Source: Alphaproteobacteria bacterium
Lineage (GTDB): Bacteria > Myxococcota_A > UBA796 > GCA-2862545
DNA: 64,000 bases
Direction: 5' to 3'
Assembly (NCBI GenBank): GCA_020632885.1
Contig: JACKEQ010000022.1
Span: 37,177 to 101,176, forward strand
A model generated the notes under the pieces. The model was not told the DNA's origin. It saw only the letters and a program-made list of their open reading frames with translations, and made no database searches. Shown here one piece after another: positions 10,201 to 16,011 of the stretch (position 1 is the first letter of the stretch; every line of letters starts with the position of its first letter). The position numbers and the translations under genes were made by a program.

Positions 10201-10843
10201 CGAGCGAGCTGGCGCAGGCGGCGTCCACGACCGCGTTCGTCCCGCCCAGATCGAAGCGGTTGCTGATCCGGCCCGTGACGACGTTGCCGAGGAGACCCGG
10301 GAAGCTCTGCTCGGTCCAGGTGGGCAGGTGGTCACCGATGTCCTTCACGACGGCGTCGGCCACCCGCGGGTCCACTCCGCAGCGGTCGAGGGCCTTGCGC
10401 CAGATCGGACCGAACAGCCGTGACCCCAGGTTGATCGCCATCTCCTGGGTGCCGGTGATCCCGAGGATGCAGGCGACCCGGTCGCGGTCCCAGGTGTTGC
10501 TGTCCGGGTGCATGCCCGCGTCGATGAGGGCCTCGCGCGCGACGATCAGCGAGAGGAGCTGGGTGGTGTCGATGGACTCGAGCATGTTCGGCGGGATGCC
10601 GAACTCGACCGGATCGAAGGGGATCTTGTCGAGGAAGCCGCCCCGCGTGCACCAGGTCTTGTCCTTGGCGTCCGGGTCGTCCGAGAAGTGCTCGCCCGCC
10701 ACCCAGGAGTGCTCCTCGGGGACCTCGCCGATGCAGTCGACGGCATCCAGGATGTTCCGCCAGTAGGCCGACAATGTCGGGGCCTTGGGGAACAGGCTCG
10801 CCATTCCGATGATGGCGATGGGCGGGTGGGACGTCTCGGACAT
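4211..10843 (-). CDS. pfaA: PfaA-like polyunsaturated fatty acid synthase (KS-MAT-3xACP-KR-DH)
   Basis: 2210-residue core subunit of the PUFA synthase. Domains in order: ketosynthase (1-465; Cys210 in DAACASS, His345, His385), malonyl-CoA acyltransferase (565-875; Ser663 in GHSYG), a Pro/Ala linker with a helical stretch (~1000-1055), three acyl carrier protein domains (~1188-1263, 1297-1372, 1393-1470; phosphopantetheine Ser1222, Ser1331, Ser1427 in LGIDSIKR), ketoreductase (nucleotide motif SGGARGV at 1691, Ser1861, Tyr1874) and a PKS-type dehydratase (His1973 in ADHSIDG; second half with FHGPAFQG). Start ATG at 10843 with GGAG just upstream, 11 bp after the enoyl reductase stop, so cotranscribed. 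Gene order enoyl reductase, this gene, PfaC-like matches terrestrial myxobacterial pfa1-2-3 clusters. All catalytic residues checked are present, so it should be active once its ACPs are loaded; no phosphopantetheinyl transferase gene is in the window. Confidence 0.97.
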   Translation of the reverse strand: MSETSHPPIAIIGMASLFPKAPTLSAYWRNILDAVDCIGEVPEEHSWVAGEHFSDDPDAKDKTWCTRGGFLDKIPFDPVEFGIPPNMLESIDTTQLLSLIVAREALIDAGMHPDSNTWDRDRVACILGITGTQEMAINLGSRLFGPIWRKALDRCGVDPRVADAVVKDIGDHLPTWTEQSFPGLLGNVVTGRISNRFDLGGTNAVVDAACASSLAAMQYALSDLVSGRSDVVLTGGADCLNDAFMYQCFTRTPAFTKRGDATPFDEASDGILIGEGIAILACKRLEDAERDGDRIYAVIKGLGSASDGRFKSIYAPNPDGQAKCLRRAYDMAGVDPATVELIEAHGTGTKAGDVAEIAGLKQVFGDIERDGRTIQLGSVKSQIGHTKSTAGAAGLVKAALALHHRVLPPTAKVDRPNPKMGFEDSPFFLSPHARPWVRAHDHKRRAGVSAFGFGGTNFHCVLEEYGDPNAFRPLEPARGELFVFEADDATTLSRVVAQIPEGPTFAHRARATLEAFTGEKPHVLAFASTEGELADRQQAAQALIARGPGTRGDVSYGVHADPGKVAFVFPGQGSQYLEMGRDLAVRWPIVRSALDDADDHFRRAGRRRLSAVMFPPPYDDPGPHEDRLRATEWAQPALGAVSRGMVDLMRSFGVEPDAVAGHSYGELVALYAAGAIDDEGLREASRVRGEAMAGDADRGTMAAVNGALDAVEAALSAHPDVVLANRNHPEQGVISGPREAITRAIADLERQGFGAKAIPVSAAFHSRLVADAAGPLGKALGTLTFRRPRVDVYANVTAAPYPSRVADMRALLVEQITSTVDWVGTVRRMADDGVRVFVEVGPKGVLSNLVRKTLVGRDVTVVALDRHQHSIDGDIQLKMALAQLLAAGVKVDLQPLLDQPLPPPPPRGKSKATVGLGGANLRFESTKNPPVTDAIREARALSAQAPAAAAPVASVPVKKVAPPAPAPARPAPVAAAAPAPTNPAPRANPNPQPTRKAMNSDLENLLQSTRATLLAFQQTQERTAQVHETFLKAHAEANASFNQLFQTHARLVEMASTGQMPARPVVAAALPQAPVAPMPAPVPADLPPSLPVDPARMQGMMSTEAAALVGSFLGQGTKTPATGKLPGLGVAVAVADDLPPLLDARAQPIQSRAAPARAAAPAVAARPAAPAPRAVAPSPAAAPVADDRVQAAMFAAVAEKTGYPEEMLEPGMDLEADLGIDSIKRVEILSSVQERVPGLPELDNDRLSALRTLAEVIGYLEEVDGMNRAPVAAASARPALAPVAAPPVAATPAAGGAVQAAMFAAVAEKTGYPEEMLEPGMDLEADLGIDSIKRVEILSAVQDRVPGMPELDNDRLSALRTLAEVVGYLEEVSGAPAAPAPVAAPSATGADDRIQAAMFAAVAEKTGYPEEMLEPGMDLEADLGIDSIKRVEILSAVQDRVPGMPELDNDRLSALRTLAEVVGYLNEVAGVPGKSLPPAPQVASGAVAAGVTLLRQEVRVVRCGPSEDRLPAGRIVVTRDKGRKAAALVDELNRRGVRAELVDPDWTAVDLGGPVDGIVHYAAVGAHGDELLERVRGTFLLAKASGEIPFFVTISAMGGDFGLERCDEPLQGALAGFPKTLSQEWSGRYFALDLHPRATAKHVADALCTDHGALEVGVRPDGLYRLHNATVAMPNEPVGAPCRPGDLVVVSGGARGVTAAVVLEMARRYRPHFLLLGRSPLAASDPHWAAGIGESGLRAAWMADAKARGEKPSPRAMDAAIQGVLGAREVRETLAGIEAVGARVTYVAADIRDVEGVGAAIAATGRPVVGIVHGAGVLADKLVADKTPEMFDRVFSTKVDGLDALLEATGKDLRFAVMFASVAGRYGNVGQCDYAMANEVLTHTALQLAQRGVRAKSFDWGPWEAGMVTPALRKAFEARGLTVIPLLEGAAFCCDELERGGEAVEVVVEGPRPTSGTRTRRITLADSPYLADHSIDGRPVVPVAMVLEWFADAARQSFPGLHVAAVEGLQVLKGIVLDGPGELTLTWQPAPAPAGEEALAMSLTMDGVPRYRATVRLSPVAPRTVRFPGSNGLGKTAFRGNTYGKWLFHGPAFQGIDSVVGYSDHGIVARLRSSTPEALGLGGKAWTTDPLAVDSALQLVLLWVGETQNARALPCAIQSYRQLKPFDGVVDCHLQMERAGARSGRFHATFVDASGEVVAELASGEYAARA
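6434..7282 (-). repeat. Three tandem near-identical ACP-coding repeats in pfaA
   Basis: Three ~230 bp units encoding ACP domains lie at about 7282-7055, 6955-6728 and 6667-6434, separated by Ala/Pro-rich linker DNA. Each encodes the same core with the LGIDSIKR attachment site. Long blocks are identical at the DNA level, including silent positions, which suggests recent duplication or ongoing gene conversion. ACP copy number varies between PUFA synthases and is known to affect yield in that family. Confidence 0.9.
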
Positions 10844-10854
10844 GGGTGCTCCGG

Positions 10855-12471
10855 TCAGGACAGGGGGCGCGGGCGCCAGGCGCGGCTCTCGGGGCCGGCG
10901 TCCACGCCCTGCACGAGCAGGTGGTGACTACGGGTGATGGCGGCGGCACCGGCGAGCAGGTTCGCGGCGACGGCCACGACGCGCCGCTCGGCGGGTTCGG
11001 CGAGGAAGGTCCCCGCGGTCCACTGGTTGAACGAGCCGATGGCGGGCCCGCACCAGATCTGGACGTCGAGCTTGCGGTCCGCCTCCCCGCGGATGGCCCA
11101 GTGGCTCGAGAGCCCGAGGTACCAGCGAAAGACGAGCGCCATCTGGTGCTTCGGCTCCTTCGCGGCGCGCTCGAGCTGCTTGGGGTCGCGCTCGGAGAAG
11201 AAGGACACACAGCCCTCCCACACCGCGTCCACGGACATCTTGAACACGGACTTCTCCAGCTTGCTCATGACGTCTCGCGGGATCGCCTCGAGGCTGTCGT
11301 AGGTCCGGTAGAGCTGGTAGAGCTGGGCGCCGCGCATCGCGAACAGGGTGCCGCGCTTGAGGACCTGGACCTCCACGCCGGCCTCGAACATGTCCGAGGC
11401 GGGCGCCATCCCCACGTCTGCCGTGCCGGCCTCCGCGAGCATCGCCTTCACCATGGGCGACGTGCCGCTCTCGATGCAGGCCTGGTTCACGGTCCCCGTG
11501 AGGACGTACGCGGCCCCGATGGCGAACGCCGACGCGACGGCAGCCGGCGTGCTGATGCCCCCGGCAGCCCCGATGCGCACGGGCTGGGCGTAGCCCTCCT
11601 CCGCGCAGATCCGGTCGCGCAGGGAGGTCAGGAGGGGCAGGAGCACCGGCAGCGGCTGGTTGTCGGTGTGACCTCCGGAGTCGGCCTCCGCGGTGAGGTC
11701 GTCGGCCATGGGCACGCGCACGGCGAGCTCGGCCTCCGCGGGGGTCAGCCGTCCCTCGGCGACGAGAGCGTCGAGGATCTTCCGGGGCGGCGGGCGCAGG
11801 AACTTCTCGGCGACCTCCTCGCGGCTCACCTTGGCCACGACGTGGTTCGGCACCACGATCGACCCGTCTGGACCGAGGTGGATGCCGGTCATCCGGTACT
11901 GGACGATCTGCGGCGTGAGGCCGAGGAAGGCGGCCGCCGACACCACGCGCACCCCACGGGACAGGTAGAGCTCGACGGTCTCCTGCTCCTGCCAGGGCTC
12001 GTGAGGGCTGTGGATCAGGTTGAACCCGTAGGGGCCCGTGCCCACCTCGCCCTGGATGCGGTCGATGGCGGCGGTGATGCGGGAGGTCGGGAGGCCCGCC
12101 GCACCGAAGAAGGCGAGCAGACCGGCCTTCGACATCGCGATGACGAGCTCCTCGCTGGCGATGCCGTTCGCCATCGCGCCCGCGACGTAGCAGGCCGACA
12201 CACCGTACGTGGCGCGGAAGGAGGGGTCGCCCAGCCGATCGGGCGTGAGGGGCGGCACCCAGGCGAGGAGGGGCAGCGCGCCTGCGGGAGCGGGGCCCGA
12301 GCCGAGGATGGCCTGGCCGCCGACGGTGGTGGCGGGCTCGCCGTCGCGGTCGACGACCATGACGGGCTGATCGAGGGTCTGCAGGGCGCGCACGAGGGAC
12401 GCCCGTCCTGTCTCGAGAGGGCTCGAACCCGGGATCGACCAGCCGATGGGGGGAGCGGAGGTGTTGCGCAT
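10855..12471 (-). CDS. pfaD: PfaD-like trans-acting enoyl reductase of PUFA synthase
   Basis: 538 residues, FMN-dependent enoyl reductase of the 2-nitropropane dioxygenase fold, which reduces enoyl-ACP intermediates in the PUFA cycle. Visible family features are an N-terminal region of ~100 residues, a TIM-barrel core with GPYGFNLIHSP, the segment SGGHTDNQPLPVLLP, the glycine-rich IGAAGGISTPAA flavin-phosphate site, GTVNQACIESGT, and a C-terminal helical region with WCGPAIGSFN. Length matches PfaD proteins. Start ATG at 12471 follows a GAGGACC Shine-Dalgarno-like stretch. First gene of the operon; its stop is 11 bp from the PfaA-like start. Myxobacterial pfa clusters also place this gene first, unlike marine gammaproteobacteria, where pfaD is last. 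Confidence 0.95.
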   Translation of the reverse strand: MRNTSAPPIGWSIPGSSPLETGRASLVRALQTLDQPVMVVDRDGEPATTVGGQAILGSGPAPAGALPLLAWVPPLTPDRLGDPSFRATYGVSACYVAGAMANGIASEELVIAMSKAGLLAFFGAAGLPTSRITAAIDRIQGEVGTGPYGFNLIHSPHEPWQEQETVELYLSRGVRVVSAAAFLGLTPQIVQYRMTGIHLGPDGSIVVPNHVVAKVSREEVAEKFLRPPPRKILDALVAEGRLTPAEAELAVRVPMADDLTAEADSGGHTDNQPLPVLLPLLTSLRDRICAEEGYAQPVRIGAAGGISTPAAVASAFAIGAAYVLTGTVNQACIESGTSPMVKAMLAEAGTADVGMAPASDMFEAGVEVQVLKRGTLFAMRGAQLYQLYRTYDSLEAIPRDVMSKLEKSVFKMSVDAVWEGCVSFFSERDPKQLERAAKEPKHQMALVFRWYLGLSSHWAIRGEADRKLDVQIWCGPAIGSFNQWTAGTFLAEPAERRVVAVAANLLAGAAAITRSHHLLVQGVDAGPESRAWRPRPLS

Positions 12472-12690
12472 GGTCCTCGTGGAGCTGCCGGCGCTCTCCC
12501 ACTAACCGGCGGCCAGGGAGATCCACAGCGAAAATTGCCGTTCGGAGGCTCAAAATGAGCGATTGAAACTGGCCGCGTGGCCAGGAACGTCAGGAAGCCC
12601 GACGCTCTACCTCCCGGATCGCGGACCCCGCAACCCGCTGGACAGATCGGGCCCGACGTGCGATCAGACACCACGAGATGGAGACATGAG
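12472..12690. promoter_or_regulatory. Divergent intergenic region between pfaD and a 61-residue gene
   Basis: 219 bp without a convincing gene; it must hold the promoter of the pfa operon (minus) and of the small gene (plus). It includes an A/T-rich patch for this genome around 12529-12567 (gcgaaaattgccg and ctcaaaatgagcgattg). I could not assign -35/-10 boxes with confidence. Confidence 0.4.
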
Positions 12691-12876
12691 ATGTCCGACG
12701 ACCAGAAGACCGAGGTGTACACCGGCGAGAGCTGGCACGCCCCCGTGAAGAAGAAGGCGGACCTCCCGACGGGCGACGCCGCCAAAGAGGGCATGATGTG
12801 CTACGTCCTGGAGGACTCCTCGGCGTACGTGTTCCGGAACGGCGAGTGGAAGGTGGAGATCACCAAGAACGGGTGA
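12691..12876 (+). CDS. 61-residue protein of unknown function
   Basis: Starts at ATG 12691, with GGAGACATGAG upstream as a possible ribosome-binding site; longer in-frame versions lack family-like sequence. The product is hydrophilic, Lys-rich in the first half (HAPVKKKADLP), and ends in a short hydrophobic beta-like stretch (MMCYVLEDSSAYVFRNGEW). The tail resembles the small beta-strand modules seen at ends of some phage tail and surface proteins, but the similarity is too short to assign a role. There is no signal peptide. It is divergent from the pfa operon and convergent with the epimerase-like gene (3 bp between stops). Codon use matches its neighbours. I regard it as a probable real small gene. 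Confidence 0.6.
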   Translation: MSDDQKTEVYTGESWHAPVKKKADLPTGDAAKEGMMCYVLEDSSAYVFRNGEWKVEITKNG

Positions 12877-12879
12877 TGC

Positions 12880-13818
12880 TCAGCGCGTGCGCTTGAGCCA
12901 CTCCCAGGTCGCCTCCAACCCGGCGTCCAGCGCGACCTCGGGCTCCAGGAACAGCTGCTCCCGAGCCGGACGCGGGTTCCCGACGCACATGCGCGGCTCG
13001 TGGCGGCTCGCTGGACCGACCTCCACGCGGAGCACCGCCCCGGTGACCCGCCGCACGGCGGCCACGAGGTCGATGAGGCTCGTGGGACGGCCGGTGGCCA
13101 GCACGAAGACCGCAGGGCCGTCCGACATCGCCCGACGCGCCTGGACCGCCATCCGCACCACGTCCGAGGCGAACACGAAGTCCCGGACGATGCCGGTGTC
13201 GCCCGGGAGCGCGAGGGGCCGGTCCTCCAGGGCCGCGAGCAGCACGCGGTACACGAGGTTGTCGGAGCCCATGCGGGGCCCGTAGACGTGGAACGGACGC
13301 AGGATCGTGAGCTGCCGGTGGCCCCCGGCCTGCCACGCCATGGCGAGGGTCTCGGTGGCCGCGCGTGCCGCGCCCCGCGTGGAGTGCGGGAAGGCCGGGG
13401 TGAGCGGCCCCGCTCCGGTGCGCTCGGTGTCGCCGTACACCGAGGCGTCCGAGCGGAGCACCAGGGTGCGGACGTCGTTCCGGCGGAGACCGTCCAGCAG
13501 GGCCAGCATGCCGCCCACATCGCCCAGGTAGGCGGCCTGTGGATCGCGGGTCCACGGCCACTCCCCCGGCGCCCGCGCGAAGTGGTACACGCGGTCCACG
13601 CCGCGCAGGAAGCGGTCGAGCACCGCGGGGTCCGCCACGTCGCCCTCGATGAGCTCCACGCGGTCACCCCAGGCCGTCACCCGCCGCCTCCGGCGGCGCT
13701 CCGAGCGACCCGGGGTGTCGACGAACGCGTCCAGCACGCGCACCTGGCGTCCCTTCTCCGCGAGAGCGTCCACCAGGTGCGAGCCGATGAAGCCCGCGCC
13801 GCCCGTGATCCCGATCAA
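12880..13818 (-). CDS. NAD-dependent epimerase/dehydratase-like extended SDR, catalytic Tyr/Lys apparently lost
   Basis: 312 residues with the nucleotide-binding motif GGAGFIGSH at the N-terminus, a conserved Asp after the second strand (VLDAF), DVADP, and the SDASVYGD strand typical of sugar-nucleotide epimerases and dehydratases. The expected YxxxK catalytic pair should follow in the segment FPHSTRGAARAATE, but neither Tyr nor Lys is there; Arg occupies both aligned positions in my alignment by eye. The substrate-binding RPFHVYGPRMGSD motif and the C-terminal region are intact. The start is TTG at 13818, placed by a strong GGAGGTAGG immediately upstream; no in-frame ATG lies near. It may be a non-catalytic binding protein or a dehydrogenase with altered chemistry. 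45 bp downstream of the NifU-domain gene on the same strand. Confidence 0.82.
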   Translation of the reverse strand: MIGITGGAGFIGSHLVDALAEKGRQVRVLDAFVDTPGRSERRRRRRVTAWGDRVELIEGDVADPAVLDRFLRGVDRVYHFARAPGEWPWTRDPQAAYLGDVGGMLALLDGLRRNDVRTLVLRSDASVYGDTERTGAGPLTPAFPHSTRGAARAATETLAMAWQAGGHRQLTILRPFHVYGPRMGSDNLVYRVLLAALEDRPLALPGDTGIVRDFVFASDVVRMAVQARRAMSDGPAVFVLATGRPTSLIDLVAAVRRVTGAVLRVEVGPASRHEPRMCVGNPRPAREQLFLEPEVALDAGLEATWEWLKRTR

Positions 13819-13863
13819 CCTACCTCCCCCCCCGAGGACACCTGGACCGCCCGGCGCGGCAGA

Positions 13864-14703
13864 TCATCCGGTGACGTTCTCGACGCCCGTGATGCGGCCC
13901 GGGAAGGCCTGCATGAGGGTGCGCGCCACGCCATGCTGGAGGGTGGCCGTGCTGGCCGGGCAGGAGCGGCATGCGCCCTGGAGGCGGACCTGGGCCACGC
14001 CGTCCACGATGCCCACGAGCTCGATGTCGCCGCCGTCCGCGTGGATGCCCGGGAGCACGGTGGTCTCGAGGACCTGCTGCACCTCACCCATGAGCCCGCC
14101 GTGGTCGACCTCCTGGGCCTCCAGGCGCTGACCGCACCCGAGGAAGTAGGCCCGGAGGACCACCGAGACGCCCTGATCCACGGCGTCCCACGGGGTGTCC
14201 GGGACGCGCTCCACGGTGACCGTGTGGTCGCGCAGGAGCACGGTGCGCACACCCGGCAGCTCGAGCAGCATGGCCGGCAGGTCCGGCGTCAGCGGCCCGG
14301 CGCTGTCGAAGAAGAGGGCCCGGCCGTCCGTGAGGTGGCGGTTGCAGAGGTAGAGCCGACCGTTCGGGTTGGGGGTCTCGCGCGCGCGGAGCTCCAGGTG
14401 GGTGGACACGTGCCACCCGCCGTCGCGGTGCTCGAGCACGAGCCCCTTCAGGCGCTCGAGATCACGGTCGCCCACCGTGAGGCCCGGGTAGCCGTCCGGA
14501 GAGGGCCCCTGACGCTCGCCTTCGTCCACCAGGACGGTGCGGCCGCGGTCCATGGCGCGCGTGGAGATGTGGATGGCGTGGCCCTCGGGCAGAGCGGCGA
14601 CACGCGCGCGAGCGGACTCGGACAGCGCGAACGGCGCGGGCTCCTTCACCTCCAGGCGGCCCTCCAGCCCGAGCGCGCTCTTCAGGGTGCTCATCAGACC
14701 CAT
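13864..14703 (-). CDS. NifU-domain iron-sulfur cluster scaffold/carrier protein
   Basis: 279 residues. The C-terminal ~75 residues are a NifU-type Fe-S scaffold domain with the CxxC pair Cys245/Cys248 (GACRSCPAS) and the preceding IHADGGDIELVGI strand. Upstream of it, a segment from TPNPNGRLYLCNR to DHTVTVER (~125-185) resembles the Nfu N-terminal domain, and the first ~110 residues resemble HesB/IscA-like small beta proteins (ISTRAMDRGRTVLVDEG) without clear Cys ligands. Likely a cytoplasmic Fe-S cluster carrier. Start ATG at 14703 with GGAGG six bases upstream; an internal ATG three codons later is less well placed. Divergent from the outer-membrane protein gene. Confidence 0.85.
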   Translation of the reverse strand: MGLMSTLKSALGLEGRLEVKEPAPFALSESARARVAALPEGHAIHISTRAMDRGRTVLVDEGERQGPSPDGYPGLTVGDRDLERLKGLVLEHRDGGWHVSTHLELRARETPNPNGRLYLCNRHLTDGRALFFDSAGPLTPDLPAMLLELPGVRTVLLRDHTVTVERVPDTPWDAVDQGVSVVLRAYFLGCGQRLEAQEVDHGGLMGEVQQVLETTVLPGIHADGGDIELVGIVDGVAQVRLQGACRSCPASTATLQHGVARTLMQAFPGRITGVENVTG

Positions 14704-14763
14704 GCCAACCTCCAGCGGAGCCCCATCCGTAACTGGTGTACTGTCCCGCGACCGAGGGGAATT

Positions 14764-16002
14764 ATGATCGCACTGATCCTGGGGTTGGGACTCGCGCAGG
14801 CGGGCGATGGGCCCGCGTGGCAGCGCACCGGCTGGGGCTTCGGCGGCCTGCCCGCCATCAACTACAACAGCGACGAGGGCCTCGGGCTCGGGGCCATCGC
14901 CAGCATCTACCGCTACGACGGCGAGACCAGCCCGTACAAGTTCAGCACGACGCTGCTGATCTTCGCCACCACGTTCGGCGTGCACGCCCACAAGATCGAC
15001 TTCGACGTGTTGCGCCTGGCCAAGGGTCGCCTGCGCATCACCGGTCGTATCAACGCCGAGATCACGCGGACGAACCCGTTCTGTGGCGTGGGCCGCGACG
15101 TCACGTGCGACCCGTCCGAGGCCGAGAGCCAGGCCGACACCCTGGGCCTCGAGGGCGACGACCGCACGAGGTTCCTGCGGCGGTACTACCTCTACTCGTA
15201 CATCCGCCCGAACATCTTCCTCGGCGGGCGGTACCGCCTCGGCGACCTCGAGACCGCCCAGAAGAAGGAGGTCTTCGGCACCCTGCGCGCGATGTACTAC
15301 CAGCCCGGCATCTTCGGCGAGGTGACCCCCGACGACGGCAGCAAGTACGACCAGTACGTCGATGGGGGCAACGAGCTCCGCAAGGAGCAGGGCTTCCTGA
15401 ACGTGCTCCAGGTCGGGTTGATGGCGGACACGCGGGACTTCGAGTCCTCCCCTTCCTCGGGCTACTGGGTCGAGGGCAGCGTGCGTGGGGCCACGAAGAT
15501 CATCGGCAGCCAGTTCGACTACTTCGGCTTCAACACCACGCTGCGCACGTACCGCTCGCTGATCGGCGAGAAGCGGCTGGTCACGGCGACGCGGCTGGCC
15601 CTCGACGGCATCGTGGGCGACGTGCCGGTGCGCGAGATGGCCGAGATGGGCGGCACCCAGATCTACAACTTCGGGGGCGGGCTGAACGCCGGCCGCGGCA
15701 TCCGCCAGCGCCGGTTCGTCGGGCGCGCGAAGGGCCTGCTGCAGAACGAGCTGCGCTGGAAGTTCTGGCACGTCGAGCCCGCCGGGGTGGGCGTGGACTT
15801 CACGGTCCTCGGCTTCTCGGACCTCCTCTTCGTCGCGCGCGAATGGTCGGACCTCGGCGACTTCGCCCGTCCCGTGGCCGGCGAGGGCCTCGGCCTGCGG
15901 CTGGCCTTCGACGACAACTTCATCATCCGCACGGACGTCGGCTTCTCGGCCGCCGAGGACTACGCGCCCTCGGTGTACATCGACATCAACAACCTCTTCT
16001 GA
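14764..16002 (+). CDS. Outer-membrane beta-barrel protein, surface-antigen (Omp85/D15)-like
   Basis: 412 residues with a short signal peptide (IALILGLGLAQA) followed by alternating strands rich in aromatic residues ending in the C-terminal pattern YIDINNLF, typical of BAM-inserted barrels. Segments such as LPAINYNSDEGLGLGA, GYWVEGSVRGA and RGIRQRRFVGRAKGLLQNEL match the C-terminal barrel of Omp85/D15-type surface antigens, the last covering the region around the conserved barrel-lumen motif. No POTRA domains precede it, so it is a barrel-only member. ATG at 14764 with AGGGGA five bases upstream; a TACTGT hexamer at 14739-14744 could be a -10 element. Nine bases separate it from the next gene, suggesting cotranscription. 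Confidence 0.82.
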   Translation: MIALILGLGLAQAGDGPAWQRTGWGFGGLPAINYNSDEGLGLGAIASIYRYDGETSPYKFSTTLLIFATTFGVHAHKIDFDVLRLAKGRLRITGRINAEITRTNPFCGVGRDVTCDPSEAESQADTLGLEGDDRTRFLRRYYLYSYIRPNIFLGGRYRLGDLETAQKKEVFGTLRAMYYQPGIFGEVTPDDGSKYDQYVDGGNELRKEQGFLNVLQVGLMADTRDFESSPSSGYWVEGSVRGATKIIGSQFDYFGFNTTLRTYRSLIGEKRLVTATRLALDGIVGDVPVREMAEMGGTQIYNFGGGLNAGRGIRQRRFVGRAKGLLQNELRWKFWHVEPAGVGVDFTVLGFSDLLFVAREWSDLGDFARPVAGEGLGLRLAFDDNFIIRTDVGFSAAEDYAPSVYIDINNLF

Positions 16003-16011
16003 CGCGTCGGG

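Noticed and set aside
4283..10423. 2046-codon open frame on the plus strand with internal repeats
   Set aside because: Mirror of pfaA; the repeated VDAEVRLEVHAGLQHLLG blocks are the reverse of the three ACP repeats, not a real protein.
10846..12558. 570-codon plus-strand frame opposite pfaD
   Set aside because: pfaD has clear enoyl-reductase motifs; the plus frame does not.
13000..14763. Long plus-strand extension upstream of the outer-membrane protein
   Set aside because: It covers the epimerase-like and NifU genes in antisense; the signal peptide and AGGGGA place the start at 14764.
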